Positions 1 to 12,184 are shown, counted from the stretch's first letter. The stretch is DNA of 64,000 bases from Sequoia sempervirens (GCA_007258455.2 VDFB02193867.1:564694591-564758590); one strand, 5' to 3'. A program made the numbers and translations. The notes: a model not told the origin generated them from the sequence alone.

Positions 1-66
1 TCGCATCTTGAATACTTCGGATGGGACCTGTTTGCAAGAGGTATGGCTTTTCTCAACTCTTCACCA

Positions 67-342
67 TCAACTATACAGTCTGGATACTTCTACAATTATA
101 GTGCCATCTCTGTGTTTTCCAAGTCTGCAACACTGTCTAACACCTGTCCCTACAACTGAGTAAACTCTTTTGTTCAAGTTTTCTTGTCTTAATACATTTT
201 CCAAATCAATTTGGATCAATTTCAAGTGTTCCATACTCTGCTTTGTTAAGTTATCTAAATCAGTAATATTTAAGGATATCATGAATTGGTGCTCTAATAC
301 GCACATGTCATTGAATTTCTCACTTGCTTGTACCAATGGCAT
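67..342 (-). CDS. Unrecognised ORF, possible exon or gene fragment
   Basis: A 91-codon open frame on the minus strand. The frame stays open upstream of the first ATG to about 390, so it could be part of an exon rather than a whole gene. The product is polar with a Leu/Lys/Glu-rich middle that could be helical, and a basic Cys-containing tail (motif VVGTGVRQCCRLGKHRDG). I do not recognise the family. It has no membrane segment or signal peptide. It ends at a TAG just before 66. It lies 1.2 kb outside the Copia-1 element and is not part of it. It could be a fragment of a host gene or of a transposon. Confidence 0.25.
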   Translation of the reverse strand: MPLVQASEKFNDMCVLEHQFMISLNITDLDNLTKQSMEHLKLIQIDLENVLRQENLNKRVYSVVGTGVRQCCRLGKHRDGTIIVEVSRLYS

Positions 343-390
343 GCGTCTCCATGTGGCATTGGAAATTTGAACTGAGAGCTCAGTATTGAT

Positions 391-1499
391 TATTTAAATG
401 TTACATAGGGCGTATGTAGTATAGAAGTTCAAAACTTATAAGTACCCATTTAGAACTTCCTTTCATAATCAGTATGGTCTTTGGCTAAGAAGCTTATTTT
501 TAATAATATTTACTGGTAGAGAAAATGGTTCCATCCATGGTTGGTTTTTAGTGTTCAATGATATTTTTTAGGATATGGTTGATTGCCCTCTATGCATGGT
601 TGCATTTTTGTGCTACTTTTATAACCTTTCCATGTCCTATATGCTAATCCTAGAGTCTATTAGGATAAGAACTTTAAGAGAGTCTAGTTTAAAATCATCT
701 GCACAAGGTTTTGTTTTTTTAAGAAATTGAAGACAAATTATCAGGTTTGAGGACAACTTTCAACAGAAGAGAAATGTAAACATAGAACATGCAATATAGT
801 TGCAATTTGTTTAACATATTACTGTTGTCTTCTCTGAGGACATATTTAAAGATTAACTTTGTCCAAATCATGGTGTCAAGTATTCAAAAAATTAGGAACT
901 AAAAAAATATGAAAAAGAAGCAATAGACATTAAGTGTCTAGAATGTGGGAATGCAAGAATGCATCTCCATAATTTCTATTAAATGTTAGGGAATTTTAAG
1001 GGGATGCATGTACTCGAAATAAAAACAACCTTTCTTATTATTTTTGATGATTAATCAAAAAGAAACATAAAATTTGAATGGGAAAATGAGTCCAAGAATC
1101 ATAGTATTATAAAACACTCTCATACAATTAAAAATATTAAATGCATTGAATTCTTGATTCTTCTTCCTTGAAAATTTTATTCATTGAGACAAAAAAAATT
1201 ACTGATTGGATACAGACTAGTAGTTGTTGCATTCAGACCCCAAAGAATGTCATTTACAAATCATAAAACATAAGCAACAAATCAATTGGCCAATTGGCAA
1301 AGGGATAGCAGAGTTGATGCTCCCATCATTGGGAACGAATGGGTCAGCTTGATAGTGTAATCCCATTAAAAATTACCTTGCATCTCCATAAGGGTGACAT
1401 CTATTGATAGATGACAGAATAATTTAATGATATTGCCTTCTTGATTGCTCCATAGTAATGTCATCTGGCTATTCAATGGGGAGTCATTATTTGGTTTTG
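391..1499. other. AT-rich non-coding stretch
   Basis: I see no gene in this stretch. It is AT-rich, with short homopolymers and no recognisable domain in any frame. It is the left host flank of Copia-1 and ends in the CATAA target copy. Confidence 0.5.
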
Positions 1500-1504
1500 C
1501 ATAA

Positions 1505-1815
1505 TGTAAAAACAGTCCCAAAGAATAAAAACATAACAACAGTAATAAAGAACAGGGCAAAACAAGGCAAAACAGAGTTGAAAATAAATATATATTCAAT
1601 TCAAAAAAACTGTGTACAACAGCTGTCCTCTATCACACATATATAGCTATTACATCTTTGAAGTATGGAAGCTTCTTTCTTTCTAGAAGATTCTAAAATC
1701 TAGAAACTTCTTTTACAACAGCTCTTTTTTTTAAATGTTTTTTATTTCAAAAATAGCTACAGGAAGATTCTAGAAATATTATTTTATTTTTAGACAATCT
1801 TAACTATCTCTAACA
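1505..1815 (-). repeat. Copia-1 3' LTR
   Basis: Left copy of the 311-bp LTR, the 3' LTR in the element's minus orientation. It is bounded inside by a polypurine tract (read TCCCCCCTTAAG on the plus strand) and outside by CATAA. Confidence 0.93.
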
Positions 1816-1865
1816 TCCCCCCTTAAGATTGGCTAGAAAAATAAAAAGAGGGGAACATTATATTA

Positions 1866-3088
1866 CTATCCCCCCTTAATGTTCACCTCAATCATGCCTA
1901 GTATGCTCCGTAGTTTCAGAAATTTGGCCTCAAGCATACTCTTAGTAAATATGTCTGCTGCTTGGTCTTCACTTGGACAAAATTGGAGATTAAAAAAATT
2001 TGCTTGAACAAGATTCCGAATATAGTGAACATCAATCTCAATGTGTTTTGTTTTAGCATGAAAAACAAGATTATTTGCAACTTGGATAGCACTTTTATTA
2101 TCACAATACAAAGGAGTAGCTGAACTTTATGCAAAACCAAGCTCAAATAAAATATTTTGAATCCAAATTGCTTCTTTTCTAGCTTCTTTTGCTACTCTAT
2201 ATTTTGCTTCACATGAGGACAATGATGTAGCTATTTTTTTTTTGCTGCTCCATGTAATTGGACCTGACCCAAGCTGATAGAATGTGTTAGATAAACCAAG
2301 CTACCAACAAGTTGTCTATATAAAGTAGCATCCACCTTCTTGGAAGTACATTCCTTAGTAAGCTTAATCCCAAATTGAAAAGGAGTAGGGGTTGGCTTAC
2401 ATTCAAGCATGTTAAATTTTTCTAAAAGATCCAAAGCATATTTTGCTTGAGAGATAAATAACCCATCATGAAGCCTACTAATTTGCAAGCCAAGAAAATA
2501 ATTTAGTTCACCCAAATCACTCATATGAAATGCCCCTTTAAGATCTGATTTCAAATCATTAATTAACCCAATATTTGGTCCAGCTATGAGTAAATCATCC
2601 ACATAAACTGCAACAAGAATAATTTTATTTTGCACTCTCTTCACATAAAGATTTGGATCTGATTTGCATTTTTGAAACCCATGAAGCTGAAAATCCCTGT
2701 CAATCTTCTCATTCCATGCTCTTGGTGCTTGTTTAAGCCCATAAAGTGACTTCTTTAATCTGCAAACAAGATTAGGATGTTGCTGATCTACAAAACCTGG
2801 TGGCTGATCCATATATATTTCTTCATATAAATCTCCATTTAAGAAAGCATTTTTTACATCCATTTGATGAATATGCCACCCAAGACTTGCAGCCAAAGAA
2901 AGAATAATTCTAACTGTATTCATTTTAATGACAGGAGCAAAAGTTTCTTCATAATCAACACCCTCTTTTTGATTAAATCCCTTAGCAACCAATCTAGCTT
3001 TAAATTTTTCTATAGCACCATCTGATTTAAATTTTGTTTTATAAACCCATTTGCAACCAATTACATTCTTACCTTTGGGAAGTGGCAC
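1866..3088 (-). pseudogene. Copia-1 reverse transcriptase and truncated RNase H
   Basis: The RT frame 3088-2231 carries GCKWVYKTKFKSDG, HQMDVKNAFLNGDL, YGLKQAPRAW and the catalytic YVDD box (VAVYVDDLLIAG). It then runs into RNase H with an internal deletion. The conserved stretch after the GSLVYLT motif jumps directly to the ITWSSKK region in a shifted frame near 2270, a loss of roughly 80 residues. The C-terminal RNase H piece is at 2111-1866 (YCDNKSAIQVANN, then KHIEIDVHYIR). This copy could not make an active polymerase. Confidence 0.9.
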
Positions 3089-4750
3089 AAGTTCCCAAGT
3101 TTTATTTTCACCAAAGCATCATATTCTTCTTCCATAGCTTGCTCCCATTCTTTCTTCCCTCTAGCTTCCTCATATGATCTTGGGTCATTTACTTGTAATA
3201 CTTTGGCCATGAGAGCACTACCATTCCTCCCTTGGATCTTTGAGCCTTGCCTATATATTTCTTCAACACTCCTTGTCTTTTGTCTAGCTGAAAAGTCATC
3301 TTCTTCATCATCACTACCTGCAGAAAATGTCTGATTACAAGCATTAGTTGTTTCATTTTCACTAGTATTTTCATCATTTGTAGAAGTGCACAACTCATCC
3401 TCATCAATGTAGTCTCCATTTCTTTCTAAAATATCTAAAAAATGAAAAGCATTTGTTGTTGCAGAGTGAGAAGGAGTGGCTGTAAGTTGTGAATGCTCAT
3501 CAAACTTCACATCTCTACTAACAAGGACCTTGTTTGTTGTCAAATCATATAACCTGTAATCCTTTGATTCTTCACTATAACCCATAAACAAACATTTATG
3601 ACTCTTTGGTTCTAGCTTTTCCCTTTTTGCATCAGGAATGTGTGCCCAAGCAATACACCCAAATACTTTAAAATATCCAATGTGAGGTTTCTTACCACTC
3701 CATGCTTCTTCTGGGGTGATATTTGTGAGAGCTTTGGTGGGGATTCTATTTATAATATGTGCAGCACAAGAAACAGCCAAACCCCAAAATTTATTATGCA
3801 AACTTTTAAAATGCAACATACAACGAGCCATTTCTCAAAGAGTTCTATTCATTCGTTCAGCCACCCCGTTTTTGTTGAGGAGTATAAGGAACTGTTATTT
3901 GCACCTTAATACCATATTTTTTACAAAATGACTAAAATGCATAATTGCAATATTCACCCCCATTATCCGTACTTAAGCATTTAATTCTTTTGCCACTTTG
4001 ATTTTCAACTAATGCCTTAAACTTTTGAAACACTTCAAACACTTCTTTTTTCCTTTCAAGAAAATAAACCCATACTCTCCTACTGTAATCATCAATAAAA
4101 GTGAGAAGGTACCTAGCACCTGAAAGTGAAGGATATCTTGGTTCACATAAATCACTATGAATGAGTTGCAGCGGATGATTAGCTCTCCATGCTTTACCTG
4201 AATCAAAAGGATCTCGATGATGTTTCCCTAACACACAACCTTCACACACACCTTCACAAGCTAAATTTTTTGTTAATCCTCTAACCATATCTTATAATTT
4301 TCTATAAGTTAAATGTCCAAGTCTAGCATGCCAAAGTTTTGACATATAATCAGTCTGAGCAATGAAAGTATGAGAGAGTGTGTATTTATCATCAACAAAC
4401 CCCACAAATTTAAATAGATTCTCTTCATGGTCAACTCTACCAGTAGCAATTATATTGCTTGAGTTTTTTCTATCTCTAACAATAACTTGATCAGCAGTGA
4501 CAACAAACTCATATCCAGCTTGAACTATTTTATATACTGAAATAAGATTCACCCCCAATCCTTCAACCAGTAAGACATTTTTCAAAGACCCATTTGTTAC
4601 ATTAATAGTTCCTGTCCTAAAACTGGAAGTTTCATTTTATTGCCAATAGAAATTTCTTGATCTGAATTCTTCCCTTCATAAAAATCAATAAACAAAGATC
4701 TATCCCCAGTCATGTGAGATGATGCCCCTGAATCTAAAATCCATTCTTTA
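3061..4750 (-). pseudogene. Copia-1 protease and integrase
   Basis: A protease active-site region with an intact D-S-G-A-S motif followed by SHMTG lies near 4700-4745. The GAG-pre-integrase HHCC region follows (LWHARLGHLTYRKL near 4300, CEGCVLGKHHRDPF near 4230). The DDE integrase core comes next, with HSDLC, TFIDDYSRR and STDNGGEY, ending near 3940. A stop or frameshift at about 3832-3931 separates these from the C-terminal integrase part (3831-3061), which includes YFKVFGCIAWAHIP. The encoded enzymes would process the polyprotein and insert cDNA. The domain order IN before RT defines Copia. Confidence 0.9.
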
Positions 4751-4899
4751 TTAGAATTTGAAGCAAAGTATCCCCCCTTAACACTAGATTTACTCTTGGG
4801 TGTAGCAATTACCTCCTCATTTGATTTCTCTTGCCTTTTTAAAAAGATAGCTACGAAGCTATGTTTATCCTTCTTTCCATCCTTAAACCTTTCTTGCTT

Positions 4900-5737
4900 G
4901 GGCTTATATTATTTCCTTTCATTGTCCCTCTTCTTCAAACAAAATTTCTCCATGTGATTCTCACCCCCACAATACCTACAAATAATAAGCTTTCTTCCAG
5001 CTTGCTTTTCTGCACCATCATTTCTAGAAAAATGGTTAGAACCTTCATTATTTCAAAATTTATTATTTCCTTTCTAATTCTTTTTTCCATCATTTCTAAA
5101 AAAATTACTTTTGGTTGTATATGCATGATTCTTCTTAATATGCCCTTCTTTAATAAGTTGAACTTCTTCATCTAAAACAGACTTGCAAAATTGACCAAAA
5201 TTTTGCTGGGGGTATTGGGATTTAGTTGAAGAACCCTTTTCCTTGATTCCTTAAATACTTTATATGGCTAGGGAAGCTTACTTTCAACCATTGCAATCAA
5301 CTGAAAATCTTTTTTTGCATATTCAGCACCTATTTTTTTAGCTAAGCATTTAAAAAAGTAACTTCATTGAAGTAATCAGACATTTTTTCAAAATCAGATG
5401 GATCTAAATTCATCAATTTTTCTTCTATACTAAACATGCTAGCAATGTCTGCATCTTTATAATCTTTTTCTAAATTCTCCCACAGCTCTATTGGATTATC
5501 AACATCAACAAATCTTCTATTTAGATTGGGGCTCAAAGCTTTACCAATAATACCTCTAGCTTGCTCCAACTTGCATTTCCACAACTCCTTTTCTCTATCA
5601 TTTTGTTGAGGTTCCCCAATTTCTTTATTTACTATCCTCCATAAAGCCTTCTCTCTTAGAGCATTCTTGACTGCAATCTTCCAATCTACAAAACCACTTC
5701 CATCAAAGATAGGCAAAACTTCATTTGAAGAACCCAA
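4900..5737 (-). pseudogene. Copia-1 gag
   Basis: The gag capsid protein starts at an ATG at 5737, about 200 bp inside the primer site. The N-terminus (MGSSNEVLPIFDGSGFVDWK) is typical of plant Copia gag. The frame closes near 5342. Later gag sequence, including a CCHC zinc knuckle (CRYCGGENHMEKFC, C-x2-C-x4-H-x4-C) at about 4940-5000, is found only in another frame. At least one frameshift therefore separates capsid from nucleocapsid. Its role would be to package element RNA in cytoplasmic virus-like particles. In this copy it cannot make a full product. Confidence 0.85.
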
Positions 5738-5950
5738 GTTAGCAAAAAAAAATAGCCTTCAAACAAATCTAGCAATACTCCAACAATATAACAGCCCTGC
5801 AACCAAATATCACTCCAATAATATATCAGCCCTGCAAACAAACCATTTCTAGCAATATATTTTCCTGCAGCAAAACCCTCTAGCAATATTTCTAGCTGAA
5901 CCTCTAGATGAATCTCCAGCTGAATCTGGCTAAATCTAGCTCTGATACCA

Positions 5951-6261
5951 TGTAAAAACAGTCCCAAAGAATAAAAACATAACAGTAGTAATAAAGAATA
6001 GGGAAAAACAGAGCAAAACAGAGTTGAAAATAAATATATATTCAATTCAAAAAAATTGTGTACAGCAGCTGTCCTCAATCACACATATATAGCTATTACA
6101 TCTTTGAAGTCTGGAAGCTTCTTGCTTTCTAGAAGATTCTAAAATCTGAAAACTTCTTTTACAACAGCTCTCTTTTTAAAATATTTTGTATTTTAAAAAC
6201 AGCTACAGGAAGATTCTAGAAATATTATTTTATTTTTAGACAATCTTAACTATCTCTAACA
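5951..6261 (-). repeat. Copia-1 5' LTR
   Basis: Right copy of the 311-bp LTR, the 5' LTR in element orientation. It is bounded inside by the tRNA-Met primer site (5939-5950) and outside by CATAA at 6262-6266. Confidence 0.93.
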
Positions 6262-6266
6262 CATAA

Positions 6267-7683
6267 CAAATGGTAATATAAATTTCATAAACAAAAAGTA
6301 TGAAGCAAAAGTTTATTTTTACCTCCCAAAAGGCTCTAAATAGACAAAAGTACAGTTTGAACATCATATGAAAATGACCATTTATTCTACAACCAAATGT
6401 TTCAGTAATGAATAGTATGCCAATCATTTCATTCGAAAACAAAGAAAATATATTTATAAGCTAATATTTAATAGAAACATTTGGATTTGCAATTGACAAA
6501 GCTTTAAACTTTCGATGGCACAAAGTGAGTTTCAGAACCTTTGAACTTTTTAGAAATTCTTACCAGATAAGGGTATGATAAATACCTGTAAGCTTTTTGA
6601 AATGCTTCTAAATGCTAGTGGTGTAATGGTGTAGACTGTTAAACAAAGTGCACTCCTATTAACAAGAACAAAACTCACATTTCCTTGCAATTCTTTGCAT
6701 GTACAGCAACAATTTCGCACAATTATTTGCATGTACAATTTTGCACGCACAACTGATTTGGCTTGCATGTATACCAAGCATCCTATATTTCGATTGAGAA
6801 GTGCATGCATCACACATAAACCCCTATATTCATGTTGGATCACCCTTTATTCTATAGTTTCCCCTATATTCTTGTTGGAGCACTATTTTTTAACAATTAA
6901 TTTTCAACGATGAGGATTTTCTTTTCATCTGAAATTTTCTCTCAAGTTTTTATGTATACAGAAAAATGCCATTATAGTGGTACGCCTCTTGGGCATAATT
7001 ATTTTATTAAATTAATAAAAATAATTCAAACATTATCTAAGAAATCGTTGAAACCTTAGATATTAGAGTATGAAATATGAGCTCTCCAAATTTAATATTA
7101 TTTTAATAATTTTGTTTAACTATATCACTAATTTATTAAAAAATAAATACGTTAAGAATAATATTTATCAAAATATTTTCATAGAATTCTACAATAAGTT
7201 GTATGTATTTATTATATTAACCTAAAAAATAAGTGAACTAGTAAACTTCGCGCTTTTAATTATCCTATGTGGAAATTTCAAATCATTTCCAATTTTTTAC
7301 AGCAGCTTACTTGCAAGTCCCCTGCTTATAACTAAGGTTTCAGGGCCACATCATCAAATATGATGTCACATCAGCATGCTTTTTGTCAAGGTGTCCAAAA
7401 AAGCCCAAAAAAAAGTGCCAATACTTGTGCATTCACATCATGTTTTTGAGCACTAATGTGGAATCACATGATTAGTTTTTTTTAGATCAAAGGAATACAT
7501 TTTGTTTAATTATGGATAGTCATCATCAGCACTAAACAACTTTAAAGTCACAACTATTGGTCCAATATTGATAAAAATATTGAACATTATATAAACAACT
7601 ACTATCACAACTATTGAAACATGCTCAAGGTCCTCCCCCCTACATAAGGGACAGTTTGGCCATCTGACTAAATTGCAATACAA
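6267..7683. other. 3' flank of the laccase pseudogene, no gene seen
   Basis: AT-rich sequence between Copia-1 and the laccase stop codon. For a minus-strand gene this is the downstream side, so it should contain the old 3'UTR and polyadenylation region. I see short AATAAA-like motifs but cannot pick one. There is no other recognisable coding sequence. Confidence 0.5.
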
Positions 7684-7814
7684 CTAACATTTCGGTAGAA
7701 CAAAAGGAAGAGGCGGCAATTTATCTGAATTTGTTGGCCCATCCTTTGTAATAAATACCATGTTAAAACCAAGTGTTGAATGGGATTCAAAGTGGCAATG
7801 CATCATCCAAGCTC
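7684..7814 (-). pseudogene. Laccase exon 6, C-terminus
   Basis: A 131-bp terminal exon starting after a TGTCACAG acceptor and ending at the TAG at 7684-7686. It encodes GAWMMHCHFESHSTLGF and the usual laccase ending LPKC. HCHFESH supplies type 1, 2 and 3 copper ligands. The residue at the axial position (ten after the Cys) is Phe, where most plant laccases have Leu. The exon is fully open and in phase with exon 5. Confidence 0.95.
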
Positions 7815-8119
7815 CTGTGACATAGCAACATAGAGAAAATGACTGTAATTTTGTTGTCGAGAAGTAAAAGAAATTTTAAAATAAACTATATATTTACGTT
7901 ACAGTTGACAGAGGAGAAAGATTAGTTTTTATTGACTAAATACAATAAATGTAAGTGAACCATATATATTATAATTCTCATGAAATGTTATGCATAAAAT
8001 GAAATATAGGTCAATCTCGATCGACTCCAAACAGAATGGTAATGTTATTTTAAAACTAATTTGCTTCAATTGGAAAACAACGCTTGTAAATGAAATATAT
8101 AGAGTTGAAACTAGCTTAT

Positions 8120-8172
8120 CTAGGTTGTTGGCTATAAATCTAATTGCCACCCACCCACCAGGAGGAACTCCA
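8120..8172 (-). pseudogene. Laccase exon 5, 3' end beyond Copia-2
   Basis: The continuation of exon 5 after the insertion encodes VPPGGWVAIRFIANNL, which matches the segment just before the last intron of plant laccases. Bases 8168-8172 are the target duplication copy. The exon ends at 8120 and the next two bases on the minus strand are AT in an ATAAGC context, where GTAAGC would be expected, so the donor appears to be lost by one G-to-A change. Confidence 0.9.
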
Positions 8173-8403
8173 TGTTGGAATGTAAACTCAACTGCTACCG
8201 TCACCTCCAACTACTACCGTCCTCCTCCTGCCACCATTCGAAGACCCCCACAGCATCGTGGCTCATGTACGCCGCCAGTCGTTAACCACGTTGTCTTCAA
8301 ACCGCTGCCCATGATATCGCAAAAAGGGTTGTTAACCATTGCGATACGGTGGGGAACCATCAACCAAACCCCCTCTGCCAAAGGACTTTTAGTTATATAG
8401 CAT
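8173..8403 (+). repeat. Copia-2 5' LTR, first piece
   Basis: The upstream part of the left LTR, matching 23532-23760. It is interrupted at 8403/8404 by the Gypsy element. The bases AGCAT (8399-8403) are the Gypsy target copy. Confidence 0.93.
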
Positions 8404-9718
8404 TGATGAGCCTAAAATATGCTCATAATTTGATGTTATGATAAACTTTTAAATGACTTCATTTTTGCTATTTCATGGCTGTTTAAACTTTGTTGAAAAC
8501 TTTTATGGGGATATCCTGTAGCAAGACACTTTTATATTCCTGCAGCCTATTGTATTGACTTGATTGCATTTATTGCCCTGTTGACTCCCAAAAATGGCTG
8601 GTATATCGTATACAGTTTTTGAATGGTGAAGTAGATTTGAAATGTGTGATTAATGAATAGATATCGTGTATGTACCATATGCATTTTCTTGCGCGTCTGT
8701 TACCTTTTGTTTCACAGGTTGTTGAAGAATGATCGAGTCAAGCGTAGCCGATCTCGGCCTTGCAGTAAAGCCCATTTCCTGCACGACTTTGAGGAAGCTC
8801 CGCCAAAGACTCTTTGACCGAAATCGATTTGGAAAGATTTTTTTAATGGAAAGTCAATCTGGAGAGAGTGGAGCGCTAGATTCTCTCTGAATCGGGTTGA
8901 ACACATAAATTCATTTATGAAGTTTGTTCCTTGATTCAGGGATATACTTTACTTCCACATCTTTCTTTGATGAAGTTAGTTAGTTAGTTGTTCTTTTAAT
9001 TTAAAAATAAGATACTCCTCCTGCGCGAGGTAGTGGTAGAAGATGAATAGAATGAGTAATAGATGATTTTTTAGGTAAGATAGAAACAGAGTAGCAGAGA
9101 TCATGTAAGAATCAGTATGATAATGAAAGAAAGAATCTGTTTGACCAGAAGCGGAGTTTGTTGTTAGTTTTCACACCAACAAGACAATGTATTTCGTATT
9201 TTCATGAATAAAGATCAAAGTTCTGAGTTCAGCATCTATGTAATCAGTAGATGCTTGCTAAGGGGGCCCACTTAGTAAGTATCTGTAGTTAATTAGTTAG
9301 ATGTTCTTTTCTGCTGATATCCAGTTAGCTTTCATCTTTTGAAGTTTTTACGCAAACTCAGTCTTACACTGCTCCTGTAGCATAGAGAGTCCATCCCTGT
9401 GACTGTTCCTAAAGTAAGGTTCATGGTTTGTGCTTCAGTCGTAGCTTACAGTTTCTATTTTAATCAAGCATAGTTGAGTTAAAGAATTCTGCATTACCAT
9501 TCTATAGCTTAGATAGAATTTCTTTCCAGTATGTATTTTTGCTAAGATTTGACCAAAACAAATTCCTAGTGCATATATTTTGTTGCGCCATTTAAAGTCT
9601 ATGTCCCCTGGTTTGACAAGTAAATGAACGTCCACAGAAAGATATTAGTCACCATCGTATGTCCAATTCCCAGGAAAGTTTCACTGTGATATTCATATCC
9701 TTTTGTGAGTGTGAGCCA
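8404..9718 (+). repeat. Gypsy 5' LTR
   Basis: Left LTR, 1315 bp, followed by the tRNA-Asp primer site at about 9722-9739. Confidence 0.92.
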
Positions 9719-9840
9719 TTTTTGGCGCCGTTGCCGGGGATGGTGTCTAACTAGGAGTCTGACAAAGTCATTTTCAGCATTAGTTTAGTCTGTTAGTCAA
9801 AAAATTTCAAAATCTTTCAAGCCGTTACTCACCATATTGC

Positions 9841-11531
9841 ATGCATAGAAGAAGAAGAGACGCACTGGGAAGGTTCCTCCCTGAAAATCTATTTATTGAA
9901 CTACCATTTGACCCAGCTGATAACGAACCTAAGGAAAATCCATTTGCTCTGCTATTCTAGCACCCAGACATGGCAAATAATCCACCTAATAATCCACCTC
10001 CTGCATTTGAGTTTCCCATTGTTCCCCAATAAGATACTGATAATCTTAAAAACATCCCCTCTTCCTTGCTTCCAAAGTTTTATGGCTTGGTCATAGAAGA
10101 CCCAGAAACCTTTCTGTTTGAATTTGATGTCCTCTGTCGCAGTTATGACTACAACACCAACGCTCATAAACTGAAGCTATTTCCTTCCACTTTAAAGGAG
10201 GGAGCTCTCAAATGGTTCATGAGTCTGGGAAGAGCCGTTGTAAATAGTTGGGCAGCCATGCAGACGAAATTCCTTGAAAAATATAAGGAATATTGTAAGA
10301 GTGCTAGCAAAGGTGATGACATATTCCGAATTCAGTAGAAGGAGGATGAAAGTCTGGAAGATTATATTTCAAGGTTTTTGTTTTCATTAAAAAGGAACTC
10401 AAACCATACTCTTAACGAGGACTCTCAGAAACTACTCTTTCTAAGGGGAATCAGTGATGCCTGTATTGACGCCCTAGACCTAATGGGAGGAGGTGATATA
10501 ACTCAACTGCCTTGGGATGATATACAGAAGATATGCCTTAACTACTCTCGAGCAATAGTTAAGAAAGGTCGAGGTCATCATGCTTTAGTGGGGAAGTCTT
10601 CTTCTGGTGGAGTTTCCCAAATAGAGATCACAAATCTGCTATCTGATTTCAAGCAGGACATCATTAATAATATGGCTACACAATTGGACACTATGCAAGC
10701 TCAGAAAAAACATGCAGAAGCTGAGGTAGCTTTGGCTGAGTTCTGTCCCTACTGTAGACAAAAGAAGCGTGATTGCAGATGCAAGATGGTGGCTAATCTG
10801 GAAGCTAGACAACTGCCTACTGATTTCAAACCAGTGGAAAGTGATGATGATCAAGTGTTCTTTGTTGCACAAAGGAGACCATGGGCCCAAAGGCAAGGTA
10901 TGCCTCAAGACCCTTTAACTTTTGGTAATCCCTATTCTGGCTATAATAACCAATGGCAACAAGCATATGGACCACCACCACCATGGAATCCACCTCAACC
11001 AAGTTGGTCTAATTATCAAACCCCACAGTGGCAATCTCCTCAAGGAGGTTGGCAGCAGCCACAAGGTCAATGGACCCCACCTTCAGGAAATTGGCAACAA
11101 AATCCTCAATGGAGAGGTCCTCAACAATGGCAAAACCAGTCTCCTGGCTTCCTGCAGCCTCCACAGCCACAACAACAGGCCCTTATGCTGCCTTTTGCAG
11201 CAACTACCATAAATCCTGGACCTCCAAAGCAAATGCCTATGCCTGCCCAGCCGTTGCCTAATCCCAATAATAAGCAACAGCAACAGCCTCAACAGCCTGT
11301 GTATATTTCTGAAGCCAACCAATATCAAGCTTATGTCTTAAATGTTAATGACATCCATCTGAGGTCTAGAACTACTTTACTTGCTCCCAAACCACCTCTG
11401 ATTATAGAAATATCTGATTCACCCCTTGAAGAATCTAATGCACCTGCTGTTTCCACTGAGCACATACCTATACCCGATACAGTTTCTATGGAACCTGTTC
11501 TGCAGAGACAAGATAAACCACCTTTTCCTTA
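9841..11531 (+). pseudogene. Gypsy gag
   Basis: One frame from ATG 9841 to the TAG at 11530-11532, interrupted by stops near 9958, 10030 and 10336. The N-terminus (RRRRDALGRFLPEN) is basic. The retrotransposon gag core lies at about 10066-10560 with LKEGALKWFMSLG and WAAMQTKFLEKY. A Cys/Arg-rich patch (CPYCRQKKRDCRC) sits at 10744-10776. The C-terminal 200 residues are rich in Pro, Gln and Trp, with repeats of the W-Q-Q-P kind, an unusual tail. Three stops mean no full-length capsid. Confidence 0.87.
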
Positions 11532-11678
11532 GCTCGGTTACAAAGTACTGAATCTAAACTCATGGAAGAACCCACTTTTGATATTCTAGATCAGCTCAAA
11601 AATGTGCAAATTCAAATCCCTTTGTTTTAGGCTATTAAAGATGTTCCTATTTTTGGAAAAGCTATTAAAGAAGCCTGT

Positions 11679-12180
11679 TTGAAGAAGCCTGGACGAAAGA
11701 AAAAGGATCCCCAAACAATTCATGTCTTAGGGAAATTGGCTGATATAATGTTGGGAAATGTAGTTATTCCAAAGTATATTGACCCTGGAAGCCCTGTAGT
11801 ACAGATACATATAAATGGCCAAGTTGTAAAAAATGTTTTGATTGATTTAGGAGCTGTCATTAATGTAATGACAAAGCATACTATGGACTCCTTGAATATT
11901 TCAAATATTAGGTCTACACCCACAGTTTTGTAGCTTGCAGACAGCTCCACAGTCAAACCTGATGGGATGATAGAAGATGTAATTATCACTCTTGAATCTT
12001 GGGAGTATCCTGCTGATTTTACAATATTATCAGTTAAGGAAACTTTAGGAGGGTATCCAGCTATCCTTGGTAGGCCATGGTTAGCAACTGCTGATGCTTT
12101 TATAGGATGTCGCTCGAGATATGACCATTTCGATGGGCACCACAAAAGAAATGGCTTTGTATCCGCCATAAACCTCGTCC
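11679..12180 (+). pseudogene. Gypsy protease
   Basis: An aspartic protease domain in a frame different from gag. The active site reads VLIDLGAVINVM, the D-L-G form seen in Athila-type elements rather than D-S/T-G. A TAG near 11932 cuts the frame, and the second half (GGYPAILGRPWLATADAFIG, 12048-12110) follows. Confidence 0.8.
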
Positions 12181-12184
12181 TATT

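Larger units (their letters stand above)
1505..6261 (-). mobile_element. Copia-1: complete but decayed Ty1/Copia LTR retrotransposon
   Basis: A 4757-bp element with two 311-bp LTRs (1505-1815 and 5951-6261). They begin TGTAAAAAC and end TCTAACA, reading the plus strand. A perfect 5-bp target duplication CATAA lies at 1500-1504 and 6262-6266. The primer site TGGTATCAGAGC (initiator tRNA-Met type) is on the minus strand at 5939-5950, and the purine tract lies next to the left LTR at 1816-1830. The coding order on the minus strand is gag, protease, integrase, RT, RNase H, which is the Copia order. The LTRs differ at perhaps 15-25 sites by eye, so the insertion is not recent. The frames are broken in several places, so the element is not autonomous now. 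It sits 1.4 kb downstream of the laccase stop codon. Confidence 0.95.

Noticed and set aside
7929..8210. 93-codon minus-strand ORF joining a Copia LTR to laccase sequence
   Set aside because: It is a chance fusion. Its first part is Copia-2 LTR, the middle is the end of laccase exon 5, and the rest is the last intron.
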